From assembly GCF_040412425.1 (NCBI RefSeq), contig NC_089744.1, positions 31,521,001-31,585,000 on the forward strand: a stretch of DNA of 64,000 nt. Direction: 5' to 3'. The DNA comes from Macrobrachium rosenbergii. Lineage: Eukaryota; Arthropoda; Malacostraca; Decapoda; Palaemonidae. The notes beneath the pieces were generated by a model, which saw only the letters and a list, made by a program, of their open reading frames with translations, did no database searches and was not told the origin of the DNA. Of the stretch, positions 25,560 through 39,329 are shown in pieces (the first letter of the stretch is position 1; every line of letters starts with the position of its first letter). The position numbers and the translations under genes were made by a program.

Positions 25560-27335
25560 AAATACGCCCTGAGTCCTGAGTTCGGCTTGAAGCAAACGAA
25601 AGAACCCTAACCCGTCACACAAGATTAAAACCTCCAGAACGGATGGGCCAAGACACGTTTTCGAAACCTGGTCAGTAGGATGAAGGCCGCCACAAAACAC
25701 CGAGAAGGACGAAGATAGTAACACGGACCACGTACTAGGAGGAGTCAGGAGACCCGGGCGACACCTCACTCTAGCCTAATCGGCACCCGAACATAAGGTT
25801 CACAATAGCGATCGGCGTCCCAGCAGATGGGGATTTTCTTACGCAAGAGGATGAACGACTTCTAGGGACATATAGGGATCTAGAGTAAACCCACATAAAC
25901 ACCTACATTACTCCTCGGCACTGATACTCCTTCCTCTCTTCCTCCTTCCCTTCTGATAAAACGATCCTAAAAGGATCACTGACGGCATCGCAATGCCATT
26001 GGCGCTTTCCTGCGAAGGGCATCACAGCCAAGGTCCACAGAGCTCTGTTATAATGGCCGTACTTCCTAACTGGTCGATTCTCTCTAGGCCAAGTATGGTA
26101 AGGCGTGCGAAGATTCTCAGCACTCAGCGATGACGTGAGCGTGGAGGGATCATCCTGATCTGACCTTGACTTACACTCCAAAGCTTACAGTCTTCACTGT
26201 TATTATTACCAGTCATATTGAATAATTAAGTGAAGAACCAGTAAGAATAACAATATGAAGAGACCAATTTAATACTTAACCTACTTACAGTGCAATCATA
26301 ACTTTATCTCCAACAAAATGACGGATAAATACCGAAAGCCAGCTACTACATGAGTATCCCATTTTCATTAAATATACAATCACACTGAATTCATAAATCA
26401 CATATTAACATTCTAACCCTGTTGCCTACAGTTACATGAAAGGAAATGACAAAAAATGAAGACGCAAAACTTGATCATTATTATTTGTTTATCATTATAT
26501 TGCAAAACTTCTTTTTTTTTTTACCCCACAACCCGAGACGTATATTTGTTCTTGACAATGATACAATTTTAGTCCACAACTACATCATTGGTGGCAGCAA
26601 AATATAAGTAAATAAATTTGCAATAGCATCGTGCTCTTATTATATTGAATAGGCTACATTATTATGTTGTTCTGCATTTTATTCTGTAGGGTTTTATAAT
26701 AATTAACAGAGGAGTTCGTTGCCCGTAGATTTGTTCTATCTATGTTGCACAAAATAAAACGTAGATACATGTCGCAGTTAATATAGTAGTTTGAAAAATA
26801 TTGCAAAATATACATTTTTGGTAATAAAGAAGAGCACACATTTCTAAGTCCTTCATCACCAACCGTACCAGCCGGCCTCCTATGGCTTTAAAAAAAAAAA
26901 CTGACGTCACAGCGGATGACATTTTTCACTAACGGTCCGAGAACATAAAATCTTCTAATCCCATCATCCAGGAGATACTTCTCAAGGCGAACTGCACAAA
27001 CAAAGAGCAAAACTCCTGAACAAACACAAGAACTAAGAGCTCACACGTCATCACATCGCCGCTGCACCAACATATGGTATAATCTACACAAACAACATCA
27101 GACCGAATGACAGCCAAATATGAGATGTTCCAGGATTTTCTTCGCTTTAAATGAACTGGGACCATTTTACATACCACGGACGAAAATCCCACAACAGCGA
27201 AATGAGATGGCCAAGTCCCTCAATGGGAACTGAAGTCATAACACACATTCCGTATTTAATGAGATATACTTAAAAAATTACGTGTTTTGATATATATGTA
27301 CAACATAAGTAATGGGCATAAAGCCATTTCTTTCT
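25560..27335. other. No gene recognised
   Basis: Slightly more GC-rich to 26200, then AT-rich. The 92-codon minus frame at 25903-26181 has no recognisable motif. No repeats shared with the rest of the window were noticed. Confidence 0.4.
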
Positions 27336-27337
27336 CT

Positions 27338-27487
<150 letters not shown>

Positions 27488-27701
27488 TATACATATGTGT
27501 GAGTGTCTATATCAAAGAGAAATCGTCAGCAACAATTAGCGCGAGTGTCTCGGCGTAAACACGCTCAGAATCACAAAATACAAGAACGATTCTCCACAGA
27601 AGAATCATTCATCAAGCAAGACGTTTCCAAATAAAACCAGGTCCCACAGTTCGATTCACAATCGTAATTGCAGGTTGGCCTTGAACTTTCTGTCAGCTGA
27701 G

Positions 27702-27705
<4 letters not shown>

Positions 27706-27778
<73 letters not shown>
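27706..27778. repeat. (GA)n microsatellite, about 73 bp
   Basis: Uninterrupted GA run. Confidence 0.97.
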
Positions 27779-27780
<2 letters not shown>

Positions 27781-28499
27781 TCCTATCCCTGAAGTGTTTA
27801 GTTGCCAACCTTCCTTTTTATGAAGAATGTGTTTACACTGCAGTCTCAATGGGTGGGAGAAGAAAGATTCCCTCCATTGGTAAATAAGTCCAGGCTCGCT
27901 TCACTTCTGATGATTCTTTGAAAAAGAAAAAAAATTGGGAATGAAACGGAACCATCGCATCCGTGCTCCTGTATGTCTTCCTTACATACAAGCGATTGCA
28001 CACATAAACACAGACACATTAGAACATAAATATATGAGGAACAGTCAATACCCATGGTGTGCGTACATTTTCATGTGTTCTACAGTAAATATCCAAGGAT
28101 GAACAAAACAACCAACGGACGTAAGTAAAAACCAAATTGGTTCAAACTACAGAGAAACCCCAATAGATAACCATTTAAAACCTATGAATAAGTAAGTCTG
28201 TGCGTAATCAACAAGGGGGAGGTAGAATAAAGCCATTTGACTCCTGGAAGGTGGAGGGGCGGGTTCTCACGAACAGGCAAGGGAGGAGAGCAGACATTCG
28301 CAATGACTGAGTATAAAGGAGCAAACCTGAAAGTTTTCCGAAAAGGTTTTAAACGTCATCATACAATTAAATGATCTACATTGCCTTTTTACAGTTACGA
28401 CATCTGCAACTACCCTTCTAAAATACTTGGGCTGCTTCAGACTCTAGACGCTCCTTCTCAGTGACTCCTCAAAGAAAGTATCCAACACTTGTCAAGTGA

Positions 28500-28690
28500 T
28501 ATGATTATTAATCACTGGGGAAGCAAATCCACAGTTATGTATGTGTACATATATTTCAAAATAAATCTGTACGGAGAGCTTTCGGGAACCTGTTCAATTC
28601 CCTTTTTGAAAAGGGGATTTGTTTCTCCATTCCAAGACTCGTGCTCCTATGAATATTTTTTAACATTAATCATTCTTAAAACGCTTTTAT
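28500..28690 (+). mobile_element. Dispersed repeat with inverted GGATTTGTTTCTCC ends, longer copy
   Basis: Two oppositely oriented GGAGAAACAAATCCACAG-like words bound an inner segment: GGGGAAGCAAATCCACAG at about 28516-28533, and GGATTTGTTTCTCC at about 28615-28628, followed by ATTCCAAGACTCGTG and TATGAATATTTTTTAAC. The outer part matches the reverse complement of 41127-41182 (ATTTCAAGACTCATG, TGTGAGTATTTTATTG). Translated, the shared part reads GFVSPFQDSCSYEYF here and GFVSPFQDSCYCEYF at 41 kb, although I do not believe it is a protein. The inner segment contains GAGAGCTTTCGGGAACC, absent from the 41 kb copy. The class is unknown. Confidence 0.65.
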
Positions 28691-28749
28691 TACGATCGTG
28701 TTTGAGTGTTACTCGTAAGGAGATAGAGTTAGCAGGGTTTCTTTCATAG

Positions 28750-29420
28750 ATCGATGTGGAACGGGGTGTTATTTATTCAGTGCCTTACATGTTGCAAGCG
28801 AGACAGAAACTGTCGGAACACATGGTTTCACGATCAGAACTATTCATGTCTATATGCCTCTTTTGTTTGAAGGAATGGAAGTGGGAGATTTTCGAAAAGT
28901 GGGAGAGCGCTCTCCCACTAAAGATAGGCAAACAGCGCTCAACTGAAAAGAGAAGGACCACGCAACGAAACAAACAGGAAAGGCGCCAGGAGAGCAAGAG
29001 TTGCTGAATCACGGTGTTGACGGCGAAAAGGTTCTGCACCACCTGAATTTTCAAGGGTAACTTCGACCTTGCGAACTTGGATAATGGGCGATCCATCGCA
29101 GCTGCACTCCTCTCCTCTCCTTTCAGACATTTGGCAAAACCCCCAGACGGTCTCTGAACGTGATCCTTTATCACGTGAAGTATTGAAAGATTTTCTGGCC
29201 CATGTCCAAACGATCTACCTGCTAATGGTAACATTAATTCTCTCTTTAAAGATGGAGAAATTGAATATAAACAGACACATAAATATAATATGGATACAAG
29301 AGATGGAGTGCTTACCACTGATTTTACTGCAACATTTTTATGTGAAGCATTTTGTGTATATCGTAATATGACAGATTCGTGACATTCCTACGCGGCAATG
29401 TAGTGAACGCGAGAAGGGTG
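28750..29420. other. Mixed-composition stretch with an unassigned 177-codon minus frame
   Basis: The minus frame at 28785-29318 is open for 177 codons but has no motif I recognise, and the plus strand also has frames of 83-100 codons. A perfect 22 bp palindrome sits at 28898-28919. I cannot tell whether any exon is present. Confidence 0.25.
28898..28919. repeat. Perfect 22 bp palindrome
   Basis: The half-site AGTGGGAGAGC is followed immediately by its exact reverse complement, with GAGCGCTC at the centre. It could form a cruciform or a binding site for a homodimeric protein. I have no evidence for either. Confidence 0.9.
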
Positions 29421-29440
29421 CAAAATCTTTTCTATTAACT

Positions 29441-29462
29441 CCCCCCCCTGGGGAGGGGGGGT
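29441..29462. repeat. C8/G7 near-palindrome
   Basis: A run of eight Cs, then TGGGGA, then seven Gs. The arms can pair as a GC-only hairpin. The following 300 bp (to about 29760) are GC-richer than their surroundings, with no recognisable gene. Confidence 0.75.
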
Positions 29463-29881
29463 TTGGTCTTGTTTCTGTTGGTTTTTGTGTATGCTTCGCT
29501 GTCTGTCTGAATAAGCAAATTTAACTTTGGGGATGTATGAATATCCTAGCAAAGGTGAACCTCCTGACTGGTAACATTTCGGGTGGTCTGCTCAGCCTCA
29601 TTTCGAGTGGTGAAGACTTTACATCCCGGAACCCCCGGCACCATGACCGGAGATTTTGATGCAAATTTGCGAATTACTTCTAGGTAGTCTTTTTGGAGGT
29701 TATATCCCCTTGTAACCTGTAAGATTTCTTCAGGATCCCGTCACCTAACTGTTGCTGGGTAAAAAAATAAGTGTTCACGAGGGCTTGACTTTGGCGGAGG
29801 CATGTGCTCTTTTGTTTTTCACTATAGCACACACTAGAGACAAAACACTCATCGCAGCTGTTTTACGATATTAGATATGTA

Positions 29882-30138
<257 letters not shown>

Positions 30139-30474
30139 CTATATATATATGCCTAATTAATTTCATAATTTATCTTATTCATTCATAGTTTTTGATGCAC
30201 TAAAATCCTCTTACACAATAGCGCGATAAGCTATTACTTGCATAAGGTCGAAAGACTGTTCGTCTTACTTGTAAAGATCACCGATGGCGAGATCTGAAAA
30301 CACATGCAAATCATTAATTGAAAAAAAAAAAAAAAGTTCCAGGCGAGGAAAAAATCATATCAAGCACAGAATGAAGCAAAGACTTTACAAAACGAAAGGT
30401 ATTTATATGCATTTGGGGTAAATGCTTATTTTAAAACAAAACTTGCATTAAGTATTTGTACTGATGTATGCGTG

Positions 30475-30478
<4 letters not shown>

Positions 30479-30535
<57 letters not shown>

Positions 30536-30612
30536 TATATATATATACATATAGTATTTGTTATAATGTATGTATACTTACATATAGTATTTGTTTTATG
30601 TATATATATGAC

Positions 30613-30692
<80 letters not shown>
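30479..30692. repeat. Compound (AT)n ... (AT)n(GT)n microsatellite
   Basis: AT run 30479-30531, a degenerate ATATACATATAGTATTTGTTT segment (partly duplicated around 30545 and 30581), AT run 30619-30678, then GT repeats to about 30692. Confidence 0.94.
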
Positions 30693-30917
30693 ATGTGTGT
30701 GTCTTGCTAATGTGTCGACAGATTTACACGGCAAATACAGAAGTCCTTTTAAAGGTTTCACGCTGTCTTGACACAGATTCGTCTGAAAAATAAAAAAATA
30801 AAAATTTCAGGTATTCTGGGATTATCTCACGAAAGCTAGCCATATATTATGCTGAACCATCCTCAAAAAAAAAAAAAAAAAAAAAGACAAAAAGCTCAGA
30901 AAGTATCAGGTATTACT

Positions 30918-30921
<4 letters not shown>

Positions 30922-30998
<77 letters not shown>
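30922..30998. repeat. (GA)n microsatellite, about 77 bp
   Basis: Uninterrupted GA run. An A21 run lies just upstream near 30865-30885. Confidence 0.97.
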
Positions 30999-30999
<1 letters not shown>

Positions 31000-31000
<1 letters not shown>

Positions 31001-32855
31001 GGAACTATTTCAGCCTAACTCGGAACGTTTCATAATTTCCGGACTATGTTATACTGTCTATCAAACTGCCAGTCAGTTATTTTCGGAGTTGAAACATTTT
31101 ACGTTGCCTGTATTTCACGTTTAACGCCTACCTTAAAAATAAATAAATACAGCTTTTATGTTGGTAATCCTGATCGAAACAATGTTTACATGTACCTCTT
31201 CTCTAATTTTTTTAACATCCATTATCGTACTGATACGCTAAAACACATGAGCAAATACTAAATACCCAATTATGTCTGAGAAGACGCTTGGCAATGGTTT
31301 GTGCCAAATGAATGTTGTAAATCATTACACGACTCTCAGTCAGCCCTCCTCCCAGAAATAAAGGGAAAACTGTTCTCCAATAACCTCGCAAAAATGTCCT
31401 CTCTTCCCTTACATCTATCGCTATTAAACTGAACCTGCAAAAAATAACCGGCATTTCCCAACCAGTCTTAATCCTTTCAAGCCCAACAAAGAGCCACCCG
31501 AGATATAGAATACTGCTTTGCAGTTGAACAAAAATGGTAGTATCAAGTAATGCTATGATGCACAGTAATAACAATGGACATACAGGCCTTTCAAGTGCAT
31601 CAAATAAACAGTAAGGGATAAAAGAATATCTATTTTCAGATCATTCGTAAAAGACGCAAAGTCATAAACTATTGGAATTGTAAGTACTAACGCTTTGAGC
31701 ATCAATCTATTAAAAAAACTCTTTCGAACAAAACATTATGTATATGAAAAATGCAGATAACATTAAATTGTGTACAGTATATCAAAGAGAAAGAGAGAAG
31801 GAGACACCATCGCCAAACAACATTAATAAACGGTAATGACTTCACCGGAGAAAAATGAAAGACCTGACGTACCATCAATCTTTTTGCTGAAGAGACGTGA
31901 GGACGGCCATGACATAATACATACAATGGAGAAAATTCCTTTGAAATATGACTTTTCAATAAAAGATATCGAAACGGTAAAACATAATGAGAAATAACTG
32001 ACCTAATTAATTCGAGTAAAACTGATTAAGCTACTATATACAACGCACACTGCAAGCGCGTTACGAAAAGAAAATATAAGTACTGTACACTGAAATGGCC
32101 CAACTTATCCAACCCACTTCTCAATCCATAATATAAATGAGCAACGGATCGCCGATTAGGAGGAAGTATTGCACAAAATCTAACCCAAATTAAAACAGTG
32201 CGTCTTTAATTTGGCCAGGCACACTTGACAAGAATGGGCCTGCATAGCAGGAATATAAAATCAAACACATACGAAGCAGAAACTGGCTGTTAAAAAGAGA
32301 GGTAAACATCGATGCCAAGAAGTTGGGGGTAACATAAAAAAAAAGTTAAGTGAATTACCTTACAAGAAGCACTGACATAATCAAATAAAAAAGAATGAAG
32401 AGGAGTGATCTTGTAACGAACAAATATGATATGACCCATGTTCAAATTTTGTTAATGTTAATCACTTGCATAACCTCAAATCCCTTTGATATGACAGCAA
32501 ATTTGTAGTCTGAATTCCTCATACATTTCCAAAATAGCATGCCCTTTGAAACTTTAGAGTCCCGTGCACTTAATGTTCCCAATTTGAAATGTGTATTCAA
32601 TCTGAGGGCAATGAATGTAAGGAAAAACTGGTAGGGATTTTACAAGACGTATGGAATTCGTTCATTTTAATATAAAATTTCAAGATGAAGAGCAGTTCAT
32701 AACTGCAGCTAAATCTTGACGTCACGTAATTAACCAATGACGAAATGCCTGAATATACAAGTCACCTTGAAAATTACGAAAGCGACTAATTTCTGATCGT
32801 GCATGCAAAGACCAACTGTAGTCCTAACCTTCATGCATACAAATTGATTTTACAG
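31000..32855. other. AT-rich stretch, nothing recognised
   Basis: Several 70-120 codon frames occur, none with a recognisable motif. No shared repeats were noticed. Confidence 0.4.
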
Positions 32856-32857
32856 TG

Positions 32858-32986
<129 letters not shown>

Positions 32987-33263
32987 TACATATAAAATAC
33001 CTTCCCTATTCTGATACTCGAACTGTATTAGTAACGCTACAGCATTTTCAGTTTCCCATGCTATACGGAACAACAGAGATGGAAGGAAATAACTGAAGCG
33101 CCGGTTTGCAGAAAACGGATTTTAGAGAAAAGTGAACGGACGACGCATAATCTACAGTATTATAACAGCCAGTCCGGTCTAGAAATAAAAAGAAGTGGGG
33201 AGAGGAAATGATATCTGCAATAATCTGGAGGGAAAAGTCTAGCTCAGAGTAACTGCAATTAGG

Positions 33264-33321
33264 GATTTCCACAAATCAATATCCTTTGCACTGATTTCTA
33301 CAAATCAATATCCTTTGCATC
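33264..33321. repeat. 29 bp tandem duplication
   Basis: Two 29 bp units starting GATTTC(C/T)ACAAATCAA and containing ATATCCTTTGCA lie head to tail with one internal mismatch and a slightly different end. Confidence 0.9.
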
Positions 33322-33329
33322 TTTCGATT

Positions 33330-34460
33330 TGTACGAAATATCCTCTACATTTTAAGAAGGTGACGTATTATTCTGCACCCCCTGAATAGTTTTAATCAGA
33401 AATGTGTCCGGCCTAGTAACGAAAGGTAGTCCGAAAGGAAAAACGAATTCTTTGGGTCGCTGAACCGATCTCAATCCCATAACTCCCTTGGAACTGTACC
33501 CACACATCTCGCATATTCTTCATGAAGATAGCCAAGAAGCCAGGGAACTCTCTTAAACCCGCCATCCGCTGGAATGGACGGATAATATTGGTTCCAGTTG
33601 CGAGTAGAAGATATTTTTGAGAAATTCATCGAGGGGTTCAACCGGAAGCCCTTTGGTATTCAGTATCCCACAGCGCTCTATTTACTGTATAAGGTCAAGA
33701 GACTTTTCTGTCCCACGTGGTACAAACACCTCAATCAATCACGGATACTGTTTGCAAAATAAAACAATACATAAACAATGATATTAATAGGAATTTATCT
33801 AATCCGATGGTATATAACTAGTGCCATACTGTTCTGTAATGCAATATCCTGTACGAAGATTTCTTTTAACTTCAACAATTTACCTTGCTGTAATACAGAA
33901 GGTGGCAATAACAAGGTGACAGTGACAGAGACGCAAGTCCACTACTTTCGACGTTGACATGTGTATGAGGCCTCGTGTTAGATGATACTGGAACTCTTTT
34001 CAATCTAACTCGCACTTCAACAAAGCCTCATATCAAGTCGAGTACCAGCATCACTGTCAGAGATCAATCTGCAGGCAAGGCAGAGGCATGCTGCCACAAA
34101 CAGGAATAAAAAAACTAAATCGATGCACATAGTGACATCATACACGCACGAAATAAAACCTCTTGCCAACAGAACAACCTTTATTATCTCCATTAAAATA
34201 CATTCAGAAAGTCTCTGCTGACTGCTTAACGTGACAACCCCCCAAAAGCATAGTTACATTTTACATCTGAGTGCAAGATCATTAATTCGTAGAGAATCCT
34301 GACTTAATAAATATGAAGCAACAGTGCTAATTACAAAAAGCACATTTAGATATGAGAGACAAAAAATCGGTCGGACACAACTGTTTTCTTTACAAGTGCC
34401 ACGTCCCACGTTCATAAACAAACTGTTTAAAGATGCCGTTCTGGCATACCCCGAGATAAA
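33330..34460. other. No gene recognised
   Basis: Ordinary AT-rich sequence without long frames or recognisable repeats. Confidence 0.4.
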
Positions 34461-34463
34461 AGC

Positions 34464-34466
<3 letters not shown>

Positions 34467-34542
<76 letters not shown>

Positions 34543-34661
34543 GTCTGACATTTGTAGGCGTTGACCCTCCGTTGGCTAGCGCGGTATAACCACGTCTCGA
34601 GATACAACGGAATATAACCCGTTTCTATTTCTCTTGCCCACAAATAATAAAGCCTCCCTTT

Positions 34662-34732
<71 letters not shown>
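34467..34732. repeat. Two (CT)n microsatellites
   Basis: CT runs at 34467-34539 (73 bp) and 34667-34732 (66 bp), separated by about 127 bp of unique sequence. Confidence 0.96.
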
Positions 34733-34735
<3 letters not shown>

Positions 34736-35426
34736 AGATTAACACACTTCATAATCCACATACTTTCACTGTCCCAACACAACCACACATATCGCTGTCA
34801 CTGCAAATCAAACATACAACACCAATAAACACTCTCCAGACTCAAAATTCAACAAAAGACGTCGTCAATGACACAGAAGCCATGAAACAGTATTTCACAC
34901 TTTCGGAGGAAATACACGCTCTCTCCTCAAAGAATCTCCAATTAACAAGATGTGACCAATAAACACTTGGAACACAGTTGCAGCAAGTTTCCCATTCTGG
35001 GAGGTAGCAGTCAGGCGACTTGACGCCACCCGTTTGATCTTTGTCCTCTCTGCTTAGATTTTAATTTTAAAATAGTTTGTTATCACTGGTTCCTGCGCGC
35101 AGTTCCAAAGGCAAGTGTGCCATATGCAAGATGCGTATCCAACATCAGCTTTGTTTATTATTTTTTTACCTTTAATGTCAGAAGATTGAGGGTCGTTTGC
35201 CATCGAGGTTTCTCTTACTTACAGACTAAATAGCTGAAACTACTAACGACAAGCCCATAGGTAAACTTGGTTAAAATCTTCAAGTTTTTAAAAGGGCATA
35301 TCTATTTTCCAGCTGAGCACAGCACCAAACATGATGTCTGTGACCAGTCCTGCGAAACTTTCAGTACGAAAAGTTATAAAATAACGTATCAAAACAGATT
35401 AAAGTAAAGGGATACAGTACGAATTT

Positions 35427-35427
<1 letters not shown>

Positions 35428-35486
<59 letters not shown>

Positions 35487-35531
35487 ACCTGTAGGTCTGT
35501 TGCCGCCCTCCAGGGGTCGGTGGGGGGGGGG
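35428..35531. repeat. (GA)n microsatellite and G10 run
   Basis: GA run 35428-35483. A ten-G homopolymer follows at about 35522-35531. Confidence 0.95.
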
Positions 35532-36059
35532 CGCATTAATTCGTTGAGGCACTTCCTTGTGGAGACTTGAAAACATTATGTGCCTCGGTTATTTAAAAAC
35601 ACTGATGTGAAATCTGGCTTCGGAATTGCATACAAGGTGCCAGACTGAGTCCCGTATTGAGGTTATGTAATAACCAGTGGTAATGCATCTTAGACCACCC
35701 GGTAGGATAACCTTGATTTTCATCTAAGGGATGTTTAAGTGTGCGGCTAATTTGCGATAGCTGAGATGCAGGGGTGGAGACAGTTTTGTAAGTTACAGGC
35801 CGGAACTGCAGTGCTGATGGACGAGCAGTTTTGGCAGGATTAAGATATATAATATAACTGGCTGGGGCAGAGCATCTGACACAAGCTTCAGGATTAGGTG
35901 GAATTGTAGAGCAGAGGTTTCTGGCTTTAATGGGCATGTTACCATAACCTCTTTAATTTTGAAGAGAATCTTATGACTATAAAATTATACACTGTTCATG
36001 TTTACACTGGATGCTACTTAGTTTCATCACCTTCAGTCTAGCTCAATATGGAAGGTCAT

Positions 36060-36610
36060 ATCAGATTTCAATATTTTTGGGGAAATTGTGTAACGCGCCC
36101 TCAATTCGATCTATCTAGCCACAGCTAGTTGAGTGTGTAGACTTTACTGATGAGCAATAGTCTATAATGGACCAGTTCAACGTCATACACACGATGGCCA
36201 TGGTGTTCTGTATGCATGCCAACTTCTTATGAAAACTCGCTATGATTGTGTCAATATGAGCAGACCATGTTAGGGCCTCGGAGAGGACGATTCCCGGGTC
36301 TTTACACGATGCTTTATCTTAATGGTATTTCCATCTGGATTAAGTAACCGAAAAGTCGTCATTTCTTAGCAAAGAATGTACGAGTATGTTTAAATTTATC
36401 CCCACTATACAGCAAGTTGCTTTTTCTTTCTGTGTCCAGGGGTGGGCTGCACCACTTTGAAAATGTTCACAGTTTTCTCCCGAGTCTGATATGACTGAGA
36501 TGCCAGAATCGTCAGCAAAGTAAAATCAAAATGAGGTTTGCGGTTGTAATCCACATCACTAATCATGATAATAAAGAGAGAAGAGGGCAGAGAACTGTTA
36601 ACTGTGTGTC
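36060..36610 (-). pseudogene. Decayed non-LTR reverse transcriptase fragment
   Basis: On the minus strand, starting near 36605, one frame gives SSLPSSLFIIMISDV, which resembles the G..LGPLLF...I.DI block of LINE reverse transcriptases. A neighbouring frame then gives FADDSGISVISDSGE (36520 downwards), the catalytic FADD motif. About 230 bp further on, KDPGIVLSEALTWSAHIDTI resembles the KDLG(V/I)..S..L.W..HI block, followed by an IIDYCSSV stretch like the LEYCS.(V/L)W motif. Stops and frameshifts separate these pieces, so the copy is dead. The same strand to about 35593 holds a further 115-codon frame that I could not place. The distinct block sequences suggest a different LINE family from the one at 59.3-60.2 kb. 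Confidence 0.6.
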
Positions 36611-36669
36611 ACCTGATACGACTTGAACTGATTTGGGTAGTGGTCCATTAGCTGAAACCTTATACGTTA

Positions 36670-36672
<3 letters not shown>

Positions 36673-36737
<65 letters not shown>
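36673..36737. repeat. (GA)n microsatellite, about 65 bp
   Basis: Uninterrupted GA run immediately beyond the reverse transcriptase fragment. Confidence 0.97.
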
Positions 36738-36738
<1 letters not shown>

Positions 36739-36749
36739 AGTTTTGCCGA

Positions 36750-37890
36750 GTGATAAACGATCATATCACACTAATAACCGCATCTTTAAGCTAATTAATA
36801 ATGTTCGCTATAAAGCATTAAAAAATGGGAGAAATCAACATGTACTGAGGAACTGCAAATCCAACGATGTTAAAATCTGCGCCAATCAATTAAGATTTCT
36901 GCTGCTCCCATACGAACAAGGAAAGGATGGAATTCCTAATTATGGGAACAAAGAAATTCCTATGACTGTTTTAACCAAATTGCAACAAACGATACCGGTA
37001 TTCCGGTTTTCGTGGCAGTGCTGCAGGAACCTTTCTTAAGTGAAATAAAAGCTAACTGGAATAATACATGATCAAAGAAAGTTATCAAAATCAATCAAAC
37101 TGCAAATATTCATCAAATACATATGCACGAAATTCGTACATGAAGGAAATTCTGAGAAGCTAAATATTTGCACCGCCCTGAACAAACACGGGAAACGTAC
37201 TCTCTAGCGGCTGCCTTCACTTTCCCAAACAAAAGAAACCGCTCAACACAAGCACAGAAAACCGTGCGGACATCAACAGGCTGCATTCATGAACATGCAA
37301 TGCCGAAACAGTTACGTGAATCTTTCCGTCTTGTTGGTCTTAGAAAGACAGCGTTCACAAGAGTGCACACTGTCTTCATGCAGAGGGCGAAGAAAAGACA
37401 GCTTAGCAGGCTGCATAATTTGAAAATAATACAACCTCTATATGTTGCAGACTTATGAACAACGGCACACAGAAAAAAACATAAAAATATACATATACAC
37501 AAGCCCAGGAATAAAAGAAAATGACAGAAGAAGAATGGAAAAGAAACTAAGTGATGTAATCTTCAAGAAACTATGGGATCATTCTTGGGAAGTTTTTATG
37601 ACTTCCATACAGCTGAAAATATATTTAAATTTATGCAAAAAATACCGAACATTACATGGTTTGCCCATTTTTGCTTCGGTTGTTGCACCGTTTGGAGCGT
37701 GTGGCTACAGGAGGACCTGAAAACCTTATCGGCCCAAAAACGAAGAGGGTTAAGGTACATTACGCTGAAAGAAGGAGGGGAGCCTGCCCTTAAGAAATCA
37801 AATACGCACGCACATTTGAACTTGGGGGTTAAACTACAAAGGAAATTACTAGTAGAGGAAGGCAGGACTTCAAAACGTTTAAACACGAGT
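36750..37890. other. Unassigned frames, no domain recognised
   Basis: Plus-strand frames of 90-120 codons at 36671-37039, 37168-37458 and 37442-37720 have mixed composition but no motif I recognise. They may be remnants of a mobile element or chance frames. Confidence 0.3.
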
Positions 37891-37898
37891 GGTGGAGT

Positions 37899-38057
<159 letters not shown>

Positions 38058-38499
38058 CCAAAAATTTAAATTAAAAGAAGCCAATAACAGGAACATCAAA
38101 ATGTGAGCAGTGAACAGTGTCAACAACAAATTCATGGGTTAGTAATAATTCCGAGTTCAAAAGCTGAAGATATCCCTAGCACTGGAAATGTAGCCGGTTC
38201 AAACTCTCCTGAAATTATACCCAGTGCTTATTGACAAAGAGTAACTATTTTAAAGTACGATGGTGGTGTTTTTATAATATGGGAACGAACGTGAAAGTCA
38301 TAACATTTTTCAAACAGTTAGACTGCGTAGAATGCGCACAACTTTTATACCATGTCAGACTCTTCAAGAAGCGAATCATACAACTGCCATATGGTCTTGG
38401 AAATCATAATCTTGAAACCTAAGGAGAGTAGTCATACAATGTTATGCAATTTCATATCCATTTATTTTATTAGACAATGCAAAATGACAATTTTGTGAA

Positions 38500-39000
38500 G
38501 AAGATCACCTCAATGGCCTAAATACAAAAGATTAGAACGTCTTTTAAATGCAGTTGGCAGAATCAACGGGGAGTCTGAGCTGATGAAAACAGACATTAAA
38601 ACTCATGATGCGAAATGTGGCATTGTGAGAGAACAAAGCCGTGAGAAGAAGTATTGACAATTGATGGAAAGAAGAAAGAAAGAAGAGGAAAAAGGTGCAA
38701 ATACGTGACATCTGTGGCAAGAGAATCCCAACACGAGGAACCAAGGACAGACGGGAAGGTAATGACTGAATGAGCAGCGTAACAAGGGGTGAGGGGGGAG
38801 GGGGGGAGGGAGGAAGAGGGTGGGGAGGGAGGAGCATAGGGTGGCCGGTGGTGTCCCAGAAATATTGATTCGGTGGCGCATGAGATTTAAGGGCTTAGAC
38901 CGTCCAAGATGGCGAAGAAGGATATAGGAGTAGGAGTAAGTGAAGGAGGAACAATACACAGGACATGAGGAGGATGCGTGGACGAAAACTAGAACGGAAA
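38500..39000. other. Purine-rich plus strand, unassigned
   Basis: Strongly A/G-biased on the plus strand, with a G-rich patch (GGGGGAGGGAGG-like) at 38788-38835. Long minus frames through it are proline/serine/phenylalanine-rich translations of this bias. Confidence 0.4.
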
Positions 39001-39143
39001 CACCTCCCTTAGAAACACCTACAGAGAGGTGAAGGCCACAATGCTGCTCGGCCTAAACAATGGCCGTACATCAAATCTTTGAATCGAGTGGTTACCCGCC
39101 ACGTGTGGAGATTTTGATTTACGGTGCCATATACCCCCGGCCA

Positions 39144-39148
<5 letters not shown>

Positions 39149-39188
<40 letters not shown>

Positions 39189-39204
39189 TACACACACACA
39201 CACG
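39149..39204. repeat. Compound (CT)n and (AC)n microsatellite
   Basis: CT run to about 39185, then CATACACACACACACACACGCAC. Confidence 0.93.
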
Positions 39205-39329
39205 CACAAACATAAGAGCTGCAGGCTATTCATCTACACATAAAAAACCTACACATACAAAATTATAATCTGAAAAGAAAGCAATTTGATGTCGATGCAG
39301 TGATTACTTTGAAATTGTATTTAGCGAAT

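Noticed and set aside
28785..29318. 177-codon minus-strand frame
   Set aside because: No motif, no splice or promoter context, and comparable frames on the other strand. It is mentioned only as an unassigned stretch.
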